A stretch of 42,724 nucleotides of DNA from Nitrospirae bacterium GWB2_47_37 (GTDB lineage: Bacteria; Nitrospirota; Thermodesulfovibrionia; Thermodesulfovibrionales; Dissulfurispiraceae): positions 1 through 42,724 of the forward strand of contig MHDU01000073.1 in the NCBI GenBank assembly GCA_001803635.1, read 5' to 3'. The position numbers were made by a program, and so were the translations under genes. Numbering within the stretch: position 1 is the first letter of the stretch; the number at the start of each line of letters is the position of its first letter. Shown here in pieces: positions 7,928 to 16,297 of the stretch. The notes beneath the pieces are model-generated. The model was not told the DNA's origin, did not search any database, and saw only the letters and a list, made by a program, of their open reading frames with translations.

Positions 7928-8909
7928 AGTGCCGGTACCCCTCTGCTTTCATAGGAAATTCTTTTCCTGTTTTATCCACAGCAATCCTGTCTTTTTCTAT
8001 AATCTCGCCTATGCAGGTTATATTTACCCCCCCTATCCCCCCCTTATCAAGGGGGGGAGCAGGGGGGGTAGGAGGAGCCGTAAATAAAAGCTCGTAGTCC
8101 TCGCCGCCGGATACGGCAAGATGCATCGCGTCTAATCCCATAATCCCGGCGGCATTTTCCATCTCATCCGAAATCGGAATTTTATCGAGGTAAACTTTCG
8201 CTCCGACATTGCTCTCATCGCATATCCTGCAAAGGTCTATAAAAAGGCCGTCGCTTATATCTATCATAGAGGTTGCGTGTTTCGCGATTTCGGAGGAGTC
8301 CCTTGCAACGGGCATTAGATGTCTCTCGATCAACGCCTCTGCGGAACTTCCGATTTTTTCTTTCAGTTCGGGCGTAAGTTTTTTCAGTATCTCAAGTCCG
8401 CATGCGGAATCGCCGAGAGCGCCCGTGACGTATATCTTGTCTCCGGCCTTTGCGCCTGCCCTCGAAATGAATTTCTCAGCCGTGCCTATCACGGTAGCGG
8501 ATAAAACCATATCATTTTTTGCCGAGCACAGGTCTCCTCCGACAAGTTTCACGCCGTACATATCCATTGCCTTTGAAATCCCTTCATACATATCCCAAAA
8601 CATCTTTTCGTCCGCATCGTTTTTCAACGCGATATTGAGGAATAGATATTTCGGCCTTCCTCCCATTGCCGTAATGTCGCTCACATTTACCGACACCAGC
8701 TTAAAGCCGAGTTGAAAAGGCGGGGTAAAGCTCAAGTCAAAATGAATCCCCTCGTTCATCATATCCGTTGTAACGAGGATGTTTTCTTTTTGAGGGGCGA
8801 GGACGGCGGCATCGTCTCCGATGCCGAGGATGATGCCGCTGTCTTCGGTTTTAAACCTTTTTCTTACTTCTTGGAGAAGTTTTAGTTCTCCTATTTTTTG
8901 AAGCTTCAT
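7914..8909 (-). CDS. thiL: Thiamine-monophosphate kinase ThiL
   Basis: Phosphorylates thiamine monophosphate to thiamine pyrophosphate, the last step of cofactor synthesis. ThiL features: GIGDDAAVL near the N-terminus, [41 protein letters not shown] and [11 protein letters not shown] proline/glycine stretch ([11 protein letters not shown]) lies between EDYELLF and the next strand; it is encoded by a C/G palindrome and looks like a tolerated insertion. The start is ATG 8909 or 8918; both lie within the end of lon, an overlap of about 60 bases in another frame. Confidence 0.93.
   Translation of the reverse strand: MKLQKIGELKLLQEVRKRFKTEDSGIILGIGDDAAVLAPQKENILVTTDMMNEGIHFDLSFTPPFQLGFKLVSVNVSDITAMGGRPKYLFLNIALKNDADEKMFWDMYEGISKAMDMYGVKLVGGDLCSAKNDMVLSATVIGTAEKFISRAGAKAGDKIYVTGALGDSACGLEILKKLTPELKEKIGSSAEALIERHLMPVARDSSEIAKHATSMIDISDGLFIDLCRICDESNVGAKVYLDKIPISDEMENAAGIMGLDAMHLAVSGGEDYELLFTAPPTPPAPPLDKGGIGGVNITCIGEIIEKDRIAVDKTGKEFPMKAEGYRHFGAP
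8027..8068. repeat. C/G-rich palindromic repeat inserted in frame in thiL
   Basis: On the plus strand there are two runs of C separated by TAT, then a short TTATCAA centre, then two runs of G separated by AGC. The two halves are near-perfect reverse complements. It is read through in thiL as [13 protein letters not shown]. From memory, PPLDKGG-type peptides recur in unrelated proteins of many bacteria, as expected of a mobile palindromic repeat that tolerates coding regions. Confidence 0.75.
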
Positions 8910-11265
8910 TTTTCCCATCGCCTACCGCAATTTTTAAAACGTCGTCCATCGACTCCGCGAGGATAAAGTTCATTCCTTCCTTAACATATTTCGGAAGGTC
9001 TTCGAGGTCTTTTTTATTTCTGTGAGGTATTATCACCGTTTTTATCCCCATGCGCTTGGCGGCGAGCGTTTTTTCCTTAAGCCCGCCTATGGGGAGGACC
9101 TTTCCTCTCAGAGTTACCTCTCCCGTCATTGCTACGTTCTTTTTTACGGGTTTGCCTGTAAGCGCAGAGGCTATGGCGGTAGCCATTGTTATGCCGGCTG
9201 AAGGCCCGTCTTTCGGGATCGCGCCCGCCGGGACATGGATATGGAGATCGGTCTTTGAAAAAGTATCGTCGCTTATTTTCAGTTTTTTGGCTTTTGACCT
9301 GATATAGCTCAACGCGGCCTGCGCGGACTCTTTCATAACGTCTCCCAATTGCCCGGTCAGGGTAAGGCTGCCTTTGCCCTTCATAATGGTCGCTTCGATA
9401 TATATAATATCCCCTCCGGCCTCTGTCCATGCAAGGCCTGTGGCGACGCCTATTTCGCTCTTCTTCATCTCTTCTTCCGGCAGATATTTTAGAACTCCGA
9501 GGTATTTATGAAGATTCCCGGCGGTAACATTGAACCGTTTTGCCTTTCCCTCGGCAACCTGTCTTGCAACTTTTCTGCAAAGATTTGCGATCTCGCGCTC
9601 AAGATTTCTGACCCCGGCCTCCCGCGTATAATGGGATATTATCTGTTTCGTAGCCGAATCGTTTAACGTTAATATCTTTGTTGTTATGCCGTGTTCTTCG
9701 AGTTGTTTCGGTATAAGGTATTTTTTAGCTATCTCCAGCTTTTCCTCTTCGGTATAACCGGAAAGATAGAGTATCTCCATTCTGTCCCTCAATGGCCCGG
9801 GTATTGTGTCCGTAAGATTTCCTGTCGTTATGAACATGACGTTCGACAGGTCGAACGGAACCGCGAGGTAGTGGTCCATAAAGGAATTGTTCTGTTCCGG
9901 GTCGAGCACCTCGAGTAGCGCGGAAGACGGGTCTCCCCTGAAGTCCATGCCTATCTTGTCCACTTCGTCAAGCATGAATACGGGATTGTTCGTTCCCGCG
10001 TTCTTTATTCCCTGTATTATCCTGCCGGGAAGGGAGCCGACATATGTCCTTCTGTGTCCCCTGATTTCCGCTTCGTCCCGGACTCCTCCGAGGGACATCC
10101 TTACGAATTCCCGTCCGAGGGATCGCGCTATGGAACGTCCAAGAGATGTTTTTCCGACTCCCGGAGGGCCTATGAAACAGAGGATGGGGCCTTTCATTTT
10201 CTCTTTCAGTTTCCTCACGCTCAGGTATTCGAGTATCCTCTCCTTTATTTTTTCGAGGTCATAATGGTCTTCGTTTAAGATCTTCTCGGCCGTTTTTATA
10301 TCCAGTTGGTCTTTGGTGCTTTTAGACCACGGGATCTCCGTAAGCCATTCGAGATATGTCCTTATAGTGCCGGCCTCTGCGCTGTCCGGATGCATTTTTT
10401 CTATGCGCTTGAGCTGTTTTTCAGCCTCTTTCATGACCTTTTCCGGCATCTTGGCTTCTTCTATTTTTTTTCTGAACTCTCGGACCTCTTCCGCGCGCTC
10501 GTCTATGTCTCCCAGCTCTCTTTGTATTGCCTTGAGCTGTTCGCGCAGGAAATATTCACGCTGGGTCTTGTCTATTTCACCGCGCGCCTCGGTCTGTATT
10601 TTCTGCTGAATGGTCAAAAGCTGTATCTCGCGCGAGAGTATTTCGCTTATTTTTTTCAGCCGCTCGATGGGATCGGACATCTCCAATATTTCCTGCGCCT
10701 GATCCGTCTTAAGCCCCAAATTCGACGCTATGAGGTCGGCAAGCCTTCCGGGGTCGTCGATGTTCTCGATAACTACCATCACGTCCGGCAATATTGTTCT
10801 GCCGAGAGATACCGTCTTGTCCATCTGTTCTTTTACGTTTCGTATCAATGCCTCGTTTTCAAGAGTCATCTCCACAGGTTTTTCCTCGGCCGTTTTTTCT
10901 ATTTTGGCCATAAAGAAAGGGTCCTGTTGGGAGAATTTTATGACTTGCGCCTTGCTCAATCCCTGCGCTAATATTTTAACGCGTCCGTCGGGAAGTTTGA
11001 GCATTCTCATGATCATGCAAACCGTTCCCGTAGAGTATAGGTCATTAGGAGAAGGCGCCTCTATATTGAGGTCTTTCTGGGTAAGGAGCAGTATCATCCT
11101 GTTCGTGTTCAGGGAATGGTCGATGGCTTTAATGGAAACATCCCTCCCCACGAAAAGAGGCAATATCATATATGGAAAGACGACAATATCCCGTGCAGGC
11201 AGCACCGGTAATATCTCCGGAATCTCCACCTGTTCTTTATCGCTATTCTTTTCTGTTTCAGCCAT
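8851..11265 (-). CDS. lon: ATP-dependent protease La (Lon)
   Basis: Cytoplasmic AAA+ protease that degrades misfolded and regulatory proteins. The 804 residues match the family length. They comprise an N-terminal substrate domain ([19 protein letters not shown]), a coiled coil around 190-290, the AAA+ module (Walker A GPPGVGKT near 366-373, Walker [10 protein letters not shown]) and the C-terminal protease domain. The catalytic Ser is in [13 protein letters not shown] and the Lys in [28 protein letters not shown] lies just before the ATG. It follows hsp20 closely (29-base gap), pairing a chaperone with a protease. Confidence 0.97.
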   Translation of the reverse strand: MAETEKNSDKEQVEIPEILPVLPARDIVVFPYMILPLFVGRDVSIKAIDHSLNTNRMILLLTQKDLNIEAPSPNDLYSTGTVCMIMRMLKLPDGRVKILAQGLSKAQVIKFSQQDPFFMAKIEKTAEEKPVEMTLENEALIRNVKEQMDKTVSLGRTILPDVMVVIENIDDPGRLADLIASNLGLKTDQAQEILEMSDPIERLKKISEILSREIQLLTIQQKIQTEARGEIDKTQREYFLREQLKAIQRELGDIDERAEEVREFRKKIEEAKMPEKVMKEAEKQLKRIEKMHPDSAEAGTIRTYLEWLTEIPWSKSTKDQLDIKTAEKILNEDHYDLEKIKERILEYLSVRKLKEKMKGPILCFIGPPGVGKTSLGRSIARSLGREFVRMSLGGVRDEAEIRGHRRTYVGSLPGRIIQGIKNAGTNNPVFMLDEVDKIGMDFRGDPSSALLEVLDPEQNNSFMDHYLAVPFDLSNVMFITTGNLTDTIPGPLRDRMEILYLSGYTEEEKLEIAKKYLIPKQLEEHGITTKILTLNDSATKQIISHYTREAGVRNLEREIANLCRKVARQVAEGKAKRFNVTAGNLHKYLGVLKYLPEEEMKKSEIGVATGLAWTEAGGDIIYIEATIMKGKGSLTLTGQLGDVMKESAQAALSYIRSKAKKLKISDDTFSKTDLHIHVPAGAIPKDGPSAGITMATAIASALTGKPVKKNVAMTGEVTLRGKVLPIGGLKEKTLAAKRMGIKTVIIPHRNKKDLEDLPKYVKEGMNFILAESMDDVLKIAVGDGKNEASKNRRTKTSPRSKKKV

Positions 11266-11294
11266 ATTATCTCTCCTCCGTTATTCCGCGGCAG

Positions 11295-11672
11295 CTATCT
11301 TTTCTCTATCGCGATATGTATAATTTTGCCTTTCAGTTTAGGAAACGTTATGGTCATAACTCCGTTATTATAAATCGCGTCTCCGGCTGTTGCATTTACA
11401 TGAACCGGTATCTTTATTACACGCCTGAAATCCTTAATGCCTCTTTCCATGCAAAGGTATTTTATTTCGCCCGACGCCGATTTTTCTTCGTCATCTCTCT
11501 CTCCCTCGATAATCAGCAGGTTTTCATAGACTTTTATCGAGATGTTCGCCGGGTCTATTCCCGGCAGGTCGACCTCGAATACGAGATCTTCAGCGGTCTC
11601 ATAGAGGTCGACAAGAGGGCCTCCGCAGGTCTCCGCCTCGTAAAAAAACAAGCCTTTTAAGACGCTTTTCAT
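11295..11672 (-). CDS. Hsp20/alpha-crystallin family small heat-shock protein
   Basis: A 125-residue ATP-independent holdase. The alpha-crystallin domain is recognisable from YETAEDLVFEVDLPGIDPANISIKV through ENLLIIEGER to the strand FRRVIKIPVHV and GVMTITFPK. The usual C-terminal I-x-I tail is represented by KIIHIAIEKR. The N-terminal arm is very short (about 18 residues), so it may form small oligomers. It overlaps the galU stop by four bases (ATGA) and precedes lon. Confidence 0.88.
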   Translation of the reverse strand: MKSVLKGLFFYEAETCGGPLVDLYETAEDLVFEVDLPGIDPANISIKVYENLLIIEGERDDEEKSASGEIKYLCMERGIKDFRRVIKIPVHVNATAGDAIYNNGVMTITFPKLKGKIIHIAIEKR

Positions 11673-12541
11673 CTCAGTGTCTTTGCTTTTTCGATCAGAT
11701 ACTTCTTAAAATCTCCGGATAATTCCCTGTTTTTGAGCGCTAAATCCACAGTCGCCTTCAAATATCCTATTTTGTCGCCCGCGTCATACCGTTTGCCCTT
11801 TATGAGATAGCCGTAAATGGGAGTCTTTTTCACAAGCCTTTTTAGCGCGTCCGTAAGCTGTATTTCTCCTCCCGCGCCCGGTTTCTGCTTTTCGAGGATG
11901 CCGAATATATCGGGCGTCAGTATGTATCTTCCTATTATAGCCAAATTCGACGGCGATTTCTCCGGTCGCGGCTTTTCGACCATGTCCCTGATCCTGTATA
12001 CCCCGTCTTCCGGCTTGCCGTCGACGATGCCGTAGCGATTGACCTCCGACATAGGCACTTCTTCAAGCGCTATCACCGGGCACTTCTTTTTTTCGTAGAT
12101 CTTTATCATCTCTTTTAAAAGCGGATATTCAGGGTCTATCACGTCATCGCTCAATATGACCGCAAAAGGCTCGTTATCTACAAACGGTTTAGCGCAAAGT
12201 ATCGCGTGTCCAAGGCCTAAAGCGACCTTTTGACGGATATAGGCGAAATTTACATGACTCAGTTTGTTGATCTCTTCGAGCAGTTTGTTCTTCCCTGTGC
12301 TCTTAAGCTTTTCCTCGAGCTCGTATGCCGAATCGAAATGATCTTCGATAGCCCTTTTATTTTTTCCCGTAATAATAATAAATTCCTCTATCCCGCATGA
12401 GATGGATTCTTCAACGGCATACTGTATCAACGGCTTGTCTACAATGGGCATCATCTCTTTCGGGGACGCCTTGGTAGCAGGCAAAAACCTCGTGCCGAGG
12501 CCCGCTGCGGGAAGAATTGCTTTTTTAATTGTTGTTTTCAT
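11669..12541 (-). CDS. galU: UTP-glucose-1-phosphate uridylyltransferase GalU
   Basis: Makes UDP-glucose from UTP and glucose-1-phosphate for LPS, glycogen or trehalose and envelope sugars. The 290-residue protein opens with the nucleotidyltransferase loop AILPAAGLGTRFLPATK, followed by SPKEMMPIVDKPLIQYAVEE, VILSDDVID and GEIQLTDAL, all standard for GalU. GGAG lies about 9 bases upstream of the ATG. It is the first protein gene after tRNA-Leu and heads the run galU, hsp20, lon, thiL. Confidence 0.95.
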   Translation of the reverse strand: MKTTIKKAILPAAGLGTRFLPATKASPKEMMPIVDKPLIQYAVEESISCGIEEFIIITGKNKRAIEDHFDSAYELEEKLKSTGKNKLLEEINKLSHVNFAYIRQKVALGLGHAILCAKPFVDNEPFAVILSDDVIDPEYPLLKEMIKIYEKKKCPVIALEEVPMSEVNRYGIVDGKPEDGVYRIRDMVEKPRPEKSPSNLAIIGRYILTPDIFGILEKQKPGAGGEIQLTDALKRLVKKTPIYGYLIKGKRYDAGDKIGYLKATVDLALKNRELSGDFKKYLIEKAKTLR

Positions 12542-12560
12542 GTCATTACTCCAGTTATAT

Positions 12561-12647
12561 TGGTGCCGGAGACGAGACTCGAACTCGTACAGAGCAGGCT
12601 CCGAGGGATTTTAAGTCCCTTGCGTCTACCAATTCCGCCACTCCGGC
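12561..12647 (-). tRNA. tRNA-Leu (anticodon UAA)
   Basis: The minus strand folds into a complete class II tRNA of 87 bases including an encoded CCA. The acceptor stem is GCCGGAG pairing with CTCCGGC. The D arm contains GGAATTGGTAGACGC. The anticodon loop is CTTAAAA (12615-12609), giving UAA for codon UUA. A long variable arm typical of Leu is present, and the T arm contains GTTCGAGTC. Confidence 0.97.
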
Positions 12648-12841
12648 AATAATTGAATAAGATACTAAAAACCAAGGATAAAGTGCAACTTAACAATCGT
12701 AGAGATGCTTATAAAGGCAAGGCAGGTATGGATGAAAAGCCTTTATCAGCGATACCTAAGCGCCGAACCCTCCCGGTGTTTAAGGGCAACTTCAGTATCA
12801 CATTTACATTAAACAATATAAACAGGCATCCAATAATCTTA
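12648..12841. other. Intergenic region between tupC and tRNA-Leu
   Basis: No gene seen. Besides the tRNA promoter candidate it holds a perfect 8-base inverted repeat, ATAAAGGC at about 12714 with GCCTTTAT about 20 bases on. No T-run follows, so I do not call it a terminator. Confidence 0.5.
12659..12688 (-). promoter_or_regulatory. Candidate promoter of tRNA-Leu
   Basis: On the minus strand TTGCAC (12688-12683) lies 18 bases before TATCTT (12664-12659). Transcription would begin about ten bases before the mature tRNA 5' end. Both boxes match the consensus at four of six positions. Confidence 0.35.
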
Positions 12842-13519
12842 TCACATTGATAAAGGCGTTGAAGCCGTGCCTGCCTTGATGTTGCCGTTATGGATAATCA
12901 GCAGCGTATCCGCGAGTCTTTCAGCTTGAAGCCTATCGTGGGTGGTGATAATGATGGTCGATCTGCTCTCTTTCTTCATGTTCAAAATTATATTCTCGAT
13001 GATGCGCGTATTTTCTTCATCAACAGATGCTGTGGGTTCATCGAGGAAGAATATCTCAGGCTCTATGACAAGCGCCCTCGCAATGCCGAGCCTTTGAGCC
13101 TCTCCGCTCGAAAGGGTAAGGGCATTCTGATCCGCCTTGTTAAGAAGGCCGGCAAAATCCAACACCTTTTCAACCCGATTCTCTATATCTTTTCCCTTAA
13201 TCCCTCTTGTTTTCAAGCCGTATGCGGCGTTCTGAAAAACAGTTGTATTAAATATACCGATTTTGGGCAATACAAGGGTTATTCTTCGGCGGAGTTCAAG
13301 ATCATTGCTTATAATGCCGCTTCCTGAAAAATAATTGACTTCTCCAGTGTCGGGATTTTCAAGAAGGCTGCATATCTTCAGAAATGTTGACTTGCCCGCG
13401 CCGTTCTGTCCCATCAGAGCATAAACGCCTGCCTTATCGAATGAGAACGAACAGTCTTTAAGCACGGTTTTCCCGTTATAACTCTTGGAGATATTCGATA
13501 CATTCAGCCTTAATCCCAT
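12842..13519 (-). CDS. tupC: Tungstate ABC transporter ATP-binding protein TupC
   Basis: Energises tungstate import. The 225-residue ABC ATPase has Walker A GQNGAGKST near residues 37-45, the signature LSSGEAQRLGIARAL, Walker B EIFFLDEPTA and the switch His in TTHDR. It lacks the extra C-terminal TOBE-like domain of ModC-type molybdate ATPases, consistent with the compact Tup type. The start overlaps the end of tupB by about ten bases. The assignment to tungstate rests on the neighbouring tupA and tupB. Confidence 0.88.
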   Translation of the reverse strand: MGLRLNVSNISKSYNGKTVLKDCSFSFDKAGVYALMGQNGAGKSTFLKICSLLENPDTGEVNYFSGSGIISNDLELRRRITLVLPKIGIFNTTVFQNAAYGLKTRGIKGKDIENRVEKVLDFAGLLNKADQNALTLSSGEAQRLGIARALVIEPEIFFLDEPTASVDEENTRIIENIILNMKKESRSTIIITTHDRLQAERLADTLLIIHNGNIKAGTASTPLSM

Positions 13520-14223
13520 AAAGCCGCCTCTACGGTTCCATTTTTTTGAACAAAATGCAGAAGCGCATTTATAAACAGCGATATAGTTAATAATATTATG
13601 CCGAGGGCAACGGCAAGTTCAAAATTCCCCTTATCCGTCTCAAGCGCAATGGTAGTAGTCATTACCCTCGTATATCCCGCAATGTTGCCGCCGACTATGA
13701 GGATCGCTCCCACCTCTGCCATTACCCTGCCTAAAGCAGCGATGATGCCCGACATTATGCCGTATCTTGCCTCTTTAATAATCGTAATCGAGGTCTGAAA
13801 CGGAGTTGCTCCGAGAGTTTGAGACGCAAGCCTGATATTGCGGTCAACGGCTATAATTGCGGAATGACAGAGCGATACCACTATCGGCAGCGCAAGAATT
13901 GTCTGGGCAATGATCATTGCCGACGGAGTATAGAGCAGACCTAAGAATCCCATAGGCCCGCTCCTTGAGAGCATCATATAAACGAAAAGACCGACGACAA
14001 CCGGCGGAAGTCCCATAAATGTATTCATAAGGCTGACGAATATTCCCTTTGCCGGAACCTTCCTCAAACCGAGCATCGCAGATAGAGGAAGACCTATGGC
14101 CGATGCGATCAAAAGCGCAGTACCGGATACCTTGAGAGATAAAAGGATAATCCCTAAGAGTTCAGGGTCGAGGCTGAGTATAAGCACGAATGCCTTTTTA
14201 AATGCTTCGATTATCGAATACAT
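13510..14223 (-). CDS. tupB: Tungstate ABC transporter permease TupB
   Basis: A 237-residue inner-membrane permease with about five or six helices. The conserved permease loop that contacts the ATPase is ASQTLGATPFQTSITIIKEA. Upstream, NTFMGLPPVVVGLFVYMMLS and AQTILALPIVVSL are typical of TupB/WtpB. No clear Shine-Dalgarno is visible before the ATG. A 188-base gap holding a palindromic repeat separates it from tupA. Confidence 0.9.
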   Translation of the reverse strand: MYSIIEAFKKAFVLILSLDPELLGIILLSLKVSGTALLIASAIGLPLSAMLGLRKVPAKGIFVSLMNTFMGLPPVVVGLFVYMMLSRSGPMGFLGLLYTPSAMIIAQTILALPIVVSLCHSAIIAVDRNIRLASQTLGATPFQTSITIIKEARYGIMSGIIAALGRVMAEVGAILIVGGNIAGYTRVMTTTIALETDKGNFELAVALGIILLTISLFINALLHFVQKNGTVEAALWD

Positions 14224-14242
14224 ATATTAGAGTTTCCATCGA

Positions 14243-14380
14243 AATGATTTGGCAGGGCATTGTATTGGAGCGGTTTCAGCAGCTCGAAGTTTCGCCGTGC
14301 CGGCGAAACCGAGCTGGTGCCTCGGAGACGGACATGGATGTTCGTCGAGAATGAGCGGAAATACTGTGCCCTGTCAGATC
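14243..14380. mobile_element. MITE-like palindromic element between tupA and tupB
   Basis: About 138 bases bounded by imperfect inverted repeats: 14247-14266 (ATTTGGCAGGGCATTGTATT) and 14360-14379, matching at about 16 of 20 positions after reverse complementing. The inside holds a strong hairpin with arms 14280-14297 and 14301-14316 (CAGCTCG then GTTTCGCCG against the complement, loop TGC). A shorter relative lacking the interior is at 16232-16280. There is no transposase and no obvious target duplication. Confidence 0.6.
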
Positions 14381-14411
14381 CAACTATTATTTTGTTATAG
14401 GTTTTCAATTA

Positions 14412-15224
14412 TCATCTTCCATTCGGCATAAATAAAGGGTTGCCGTTTTTATCCTTAAACGCCCCGATAACCTGCCGGCCTTCCTTTGATATAAGCCAGT
14501 TTATGAATTCCATCGCCTCTTTGTATTTTACATGTTTATGCTTTTGGGGATTTACCGCCATTACCCCGTATTGATTGAATAGAGTAGGGTCTCCTTCAAG
14601 GACGATTATCATTTCAAGTTTGTCTTTATCTTTTGTCGCAAGCCATGTTCCTCTGTCGGTCAGCGTAGATGCTCTTTTTTCATTCGCGATTCTCTGGGTT
14701 TTTTCCATTCCCTGCCCCACCTCAAGATACCACTTCTGTCCTTTTGGATCAATGCCTGTCTTTTTCCATAAGGATAATTCCTTTGTATGAGTGCCGGACT
14801 TGTCGCCGCGCGAAATAAATAACGCTCCGTTTTCGGCAATTTTTTTGAATGCCGCTAAAGCGGATTTCATGCCTTTCATTTTTATCGGATCATGTTGAGC
14901 GCCGATGATAACAAAGTCGTTATACATCACATCATGGCGGTTTACGAAATATCCTTCCTCTACTGCCTTCATCTCCAGTTCCTTTGCGTGGACGAATACT
15001 ACATCCGCGTCGCCCCTTTTGCCGATCTCTATGGCAGCTCCTGTGCCGACCGCCACGACATCAACCTTTATGCCTGTCTTTTTCTCGAAGACAGGAAGGA
15101 TGTAGTCGAGAAGTCCCGAATTCTGAGTGCTCGTGGTTGACGCGCAGCGAATGCGTGTTTCTGTAAACGCTATCTGAGCAGAAAGAGACAGAAAAATAAC
15201 CAGGCAAACAAATAAGCTTTTCAT
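14412..15224 (-). CDS. tupA: Tungstate ABC transporter substrate-binding protein TupA
   Basis: Periplasmic receptor that captures tungstate with very high affinity. The 270-residue protein has a signal peptide (residues 1-20, cut near SAQIAFTET). The mature start RCASTTSTQNSGLL holds the Ser/Thr-rich oxyanion loop of the TupA family. GTGAAIEIGKRGDADVVFVHA and FISRGDKSGTHTKEL supply further oxyanion contacts. AGGAGG lies 10 bases before the ATG. Tungsten uptake suggests tungsten- or molybdenum-pterin enzymes such as formate dehydrogenase elsewhere in the genome (inference). Confidence 0.92.
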   Translation of the reverse strand: MKSLFVCLVIFLSLSAQIAFTETRIRCASTTSTQNSGLLDYILPVFEKKTGIKVDVVAVGTGAAIEIGKRGDADVVFVHAKELEMKAVEEGYFVNRHDVMYNDFVIIGAQHDPIKMKGMKSALAAFKKIAENGALFISRGDKSGTHTKELSLWKKTGIDPKGQKWYLEVGQGMEKTQRIANEKRASTLTDRGTWLATKDKDKLEMIIVLEGDPTLFNQYGVMAVNPQKHKHVKYKEAMEFINWLISKEGRQVIGAFKDKNGNPLFMPNGR

Positions 15225-15258
15225 TTATGAAATGCCTCCTGCATATTCTTATACCGAC

Positions 15259-15264
15259 ATTATA
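15259..15264 (-). promoter_or_regulatory. Candidate -10 box of tupA
   Basis: A perfect TATAAT on the minus strand lies about 35 bases before the tupA ATG and upstream of its AGGAGG site. No good -35 is seen. Confidence 0.35.
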
Positions 15265-15343
15265 ATATAGAAAAGGGACGAAAAAGACAGAACAGATGAA
15301 ACGTACTTTTTTAAAGAATACGGCTTATGGAGCGTGGCGGCTT

Positions 15344-15381
15344 TAAAAAGCTCTTACGGACAGTAACAGTCCGTAAGAGCC
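15344..15381 (-). terminator. Rho-independent terminator after the 15388 gene
   Basis: A perfect 12-base stem, GCTCTTACGGAC (15350-15361) with its complement at 15369-15380 and a 7-base loop. On the minus strand it is followed by a run of five T. It lies just after the stop of the secreted-protein gene. Confidence 0.9.
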
Positions 15382-15387
15382 AAAATA

Positions 15388-16107
15388 CTATTCAGCCGGG
15401 CAATACCCCTTACTCTCGGAGACAAACTTTACCTTCCACGGGGCTCCGGGATCTTTTCCCTCCGCTCCTTTTTCGCCTCTGAGGAGCTGCATCTTTAAGT
15501 CTTTGCATTTTTGATTCCGGCCTTCGGCATTTGTCACAAACACATCTCCATCAAGCCAGTACCACCAGCGGTCTTTGTATTGATTAAATTCCGGATCCGA
15601 TAACAGCACCTTTCTTACCTTGTCGGTAGCCTGCATGTCCCTGACCCATGCCTCGGCAACCATCTTCTTTATTTCATCCTTGGGAGGAGCCTCCTGACCT
15701 TTCTTTGCGACCTCCGCTACGGCGCCGACGGAAAAATGAGAATAGACATATTTATTTTCCACCTTTTTGAAGTGCCATGAGGTATTGAACTCGACTTTTG
15801 TACCGCTTGCCCTCTCAACATGCACCCTCACAGGCTCCTGACAAAAAGGCACTTTGACGAAATATTCATATATATCGCCTGTCTTAGGGTCTTTCTTCGT
15901 CGTTCCCGTGCCTATCTCTTTTTCATACACGCCGGACTCTCCCGTCCTCTCAATTTTGAGTATCTTTTCTCCCGGATACTTCTTCGCCCAGTTCGTGCGG
16001 ATTATCTGCTCCGTATCCTTCCATGGAACACAATCTGCTGCTGAAAAAGACGCCCAGCACAGGACAATCAAAACTGCAATAACGTTCATTATCTTTTGCA
16101 TTTTCAT
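15388..16107 (-). CDS. Secreted protein of unknown function
   Basis: I do not recognise the family. From the ATG at 16107 it has 239 residues. That start is preferred over 16125 because AGGAGG lies five bases before it. A signal peptide (hydrophobic residues 6-22, cut near SAA) is followed by a mature domain rich in Lys, Glu and Trp. Four cysteines occur, one near the mature N-terminus (ADCVPW), one in VPFCQEP, one in NQKCKD and one at the C-terminus (GYCPAE), compatible with two disulfides. It is a single-gene unit with its own terminator. Its divergent position beside tetR does not by itself imply a role in efflux. Confidence 0.75.
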   Translation of the reverse strand: MKMQKIMNVIAVLIVLCWASFSAADCVPWKDTEQIIRTNWAKKYPGEKILKIERTGESGVYEKEIGTGTTKKDPKTGDIYEYFVKVPFCQEPVRVHVERASGTKVEFNTSWHFKKVENKYVYSHFSVGAVAEVAKKGQEAPPKDEIKKMVAEAWVRDMQATDKVRKVLLSDPEFNQYKDRWWYWLDGDVFVTNAEGRNQKCKDLKMQLLRGEKGAEGKDPGAPWKVKFVSESKGYCPAE

Positions 16108-16147
16108 ATAATCCTCCTTAGACAATTACATTTTTGTATTTTGTGAA

Positions 16148-16153
16148 AGTATA
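16148..16153 (-). promoter_or_regulatory. Extended -10 box of the secreted-protein gene
   Basis: On the minus strand TGG precedes TATACT, about 40 bases before the ATG at 16107. It is divergent from the tetR promoter, and the TetR operator lies upstream of it. Confidence 0.4.
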
Positions 16154-16177
16154 CCACGGAAAAAGACCTGCGACATA

Positions 16178-16207
16178 TTGACAAACCATCTCTTCATTTT
16201 ATATGTT
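16178..16207 (+). promoter_or_regulatory. Promoter of the tetR-efflux operon
   Basis: A perfect -35 TTGACA (16178-16183) is followed, after 16 or 18 bases, by TATATG or TATGTT, overlapping bases. The -10 falls inside the left arm of the TetR operator, so repressor binding would block RNA polymerase directly. Confidence 0.65.
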
Positions 16208-16228
16208 AGTAAGCACTAACATATAAAA
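16197..16228. promoter_or_regulatory. TetR operator, perfect palindrome
   Basis: TTTTATATGTTAGT (16197-16210) and its exact reverse complement (16215-16228) are separated by AAGC. The 14-base perfect arms and the TTAGT-ACTAA core are typical of a TetR-family operator. Its position over the -10 and 70 bases before tetR indicates autorepression of the whole efflux operon. Confidence 0.8.
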
Positions 16229-16231
16229 TGC

Positions 16232-16280
16232 AAATGAGACGGTAGGACATTGTATTGGAAATACTGTGCCTTGCCGGATC
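16232..16280. repeat. Short copy of the MITE-like palindrome in the tetR leader
   Basis: Bases 16237-16256 and 16260-16279 match the two ends of the element at 14243-14380, joined directly through GGA with the roughly 85-base interior absent. It lies in the 5' untranslated leader of tetR, where it would form a hairpin ahead of the ribosome-binding site. Confidence 0.6.
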
Positions 16281-16297
16281 GGAGAAGGTAAAGCGCT

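Noticed and set aside
10306-10971. A 221-codon frame opposite lon
   Set aside because: Antisense shadow of a well-supported gene, rich in Phe, Tyr and Leu as expected from reversed Lys/Glu codons.
12711-12750. Hairpin after tupC as a terminator or riboswitch
   Set aside because: Eight pairs with a 20-base loop, no T-run and no known riboswitch core; too weak to call.
12653-12850. A 65-codon plus-strand reading frame beside tRNA-Leu
   Set aside because: No Shine-Dalgarno, no recognisable protein features, and it runs into the end of tupC on the other strand.
14211-14408. A 65-codon minus-strand reading frame between tupA and tupB
   Set aside because: It runs across the palindromic element and has no ribosome-binding site; it is a by-product of the repeat.
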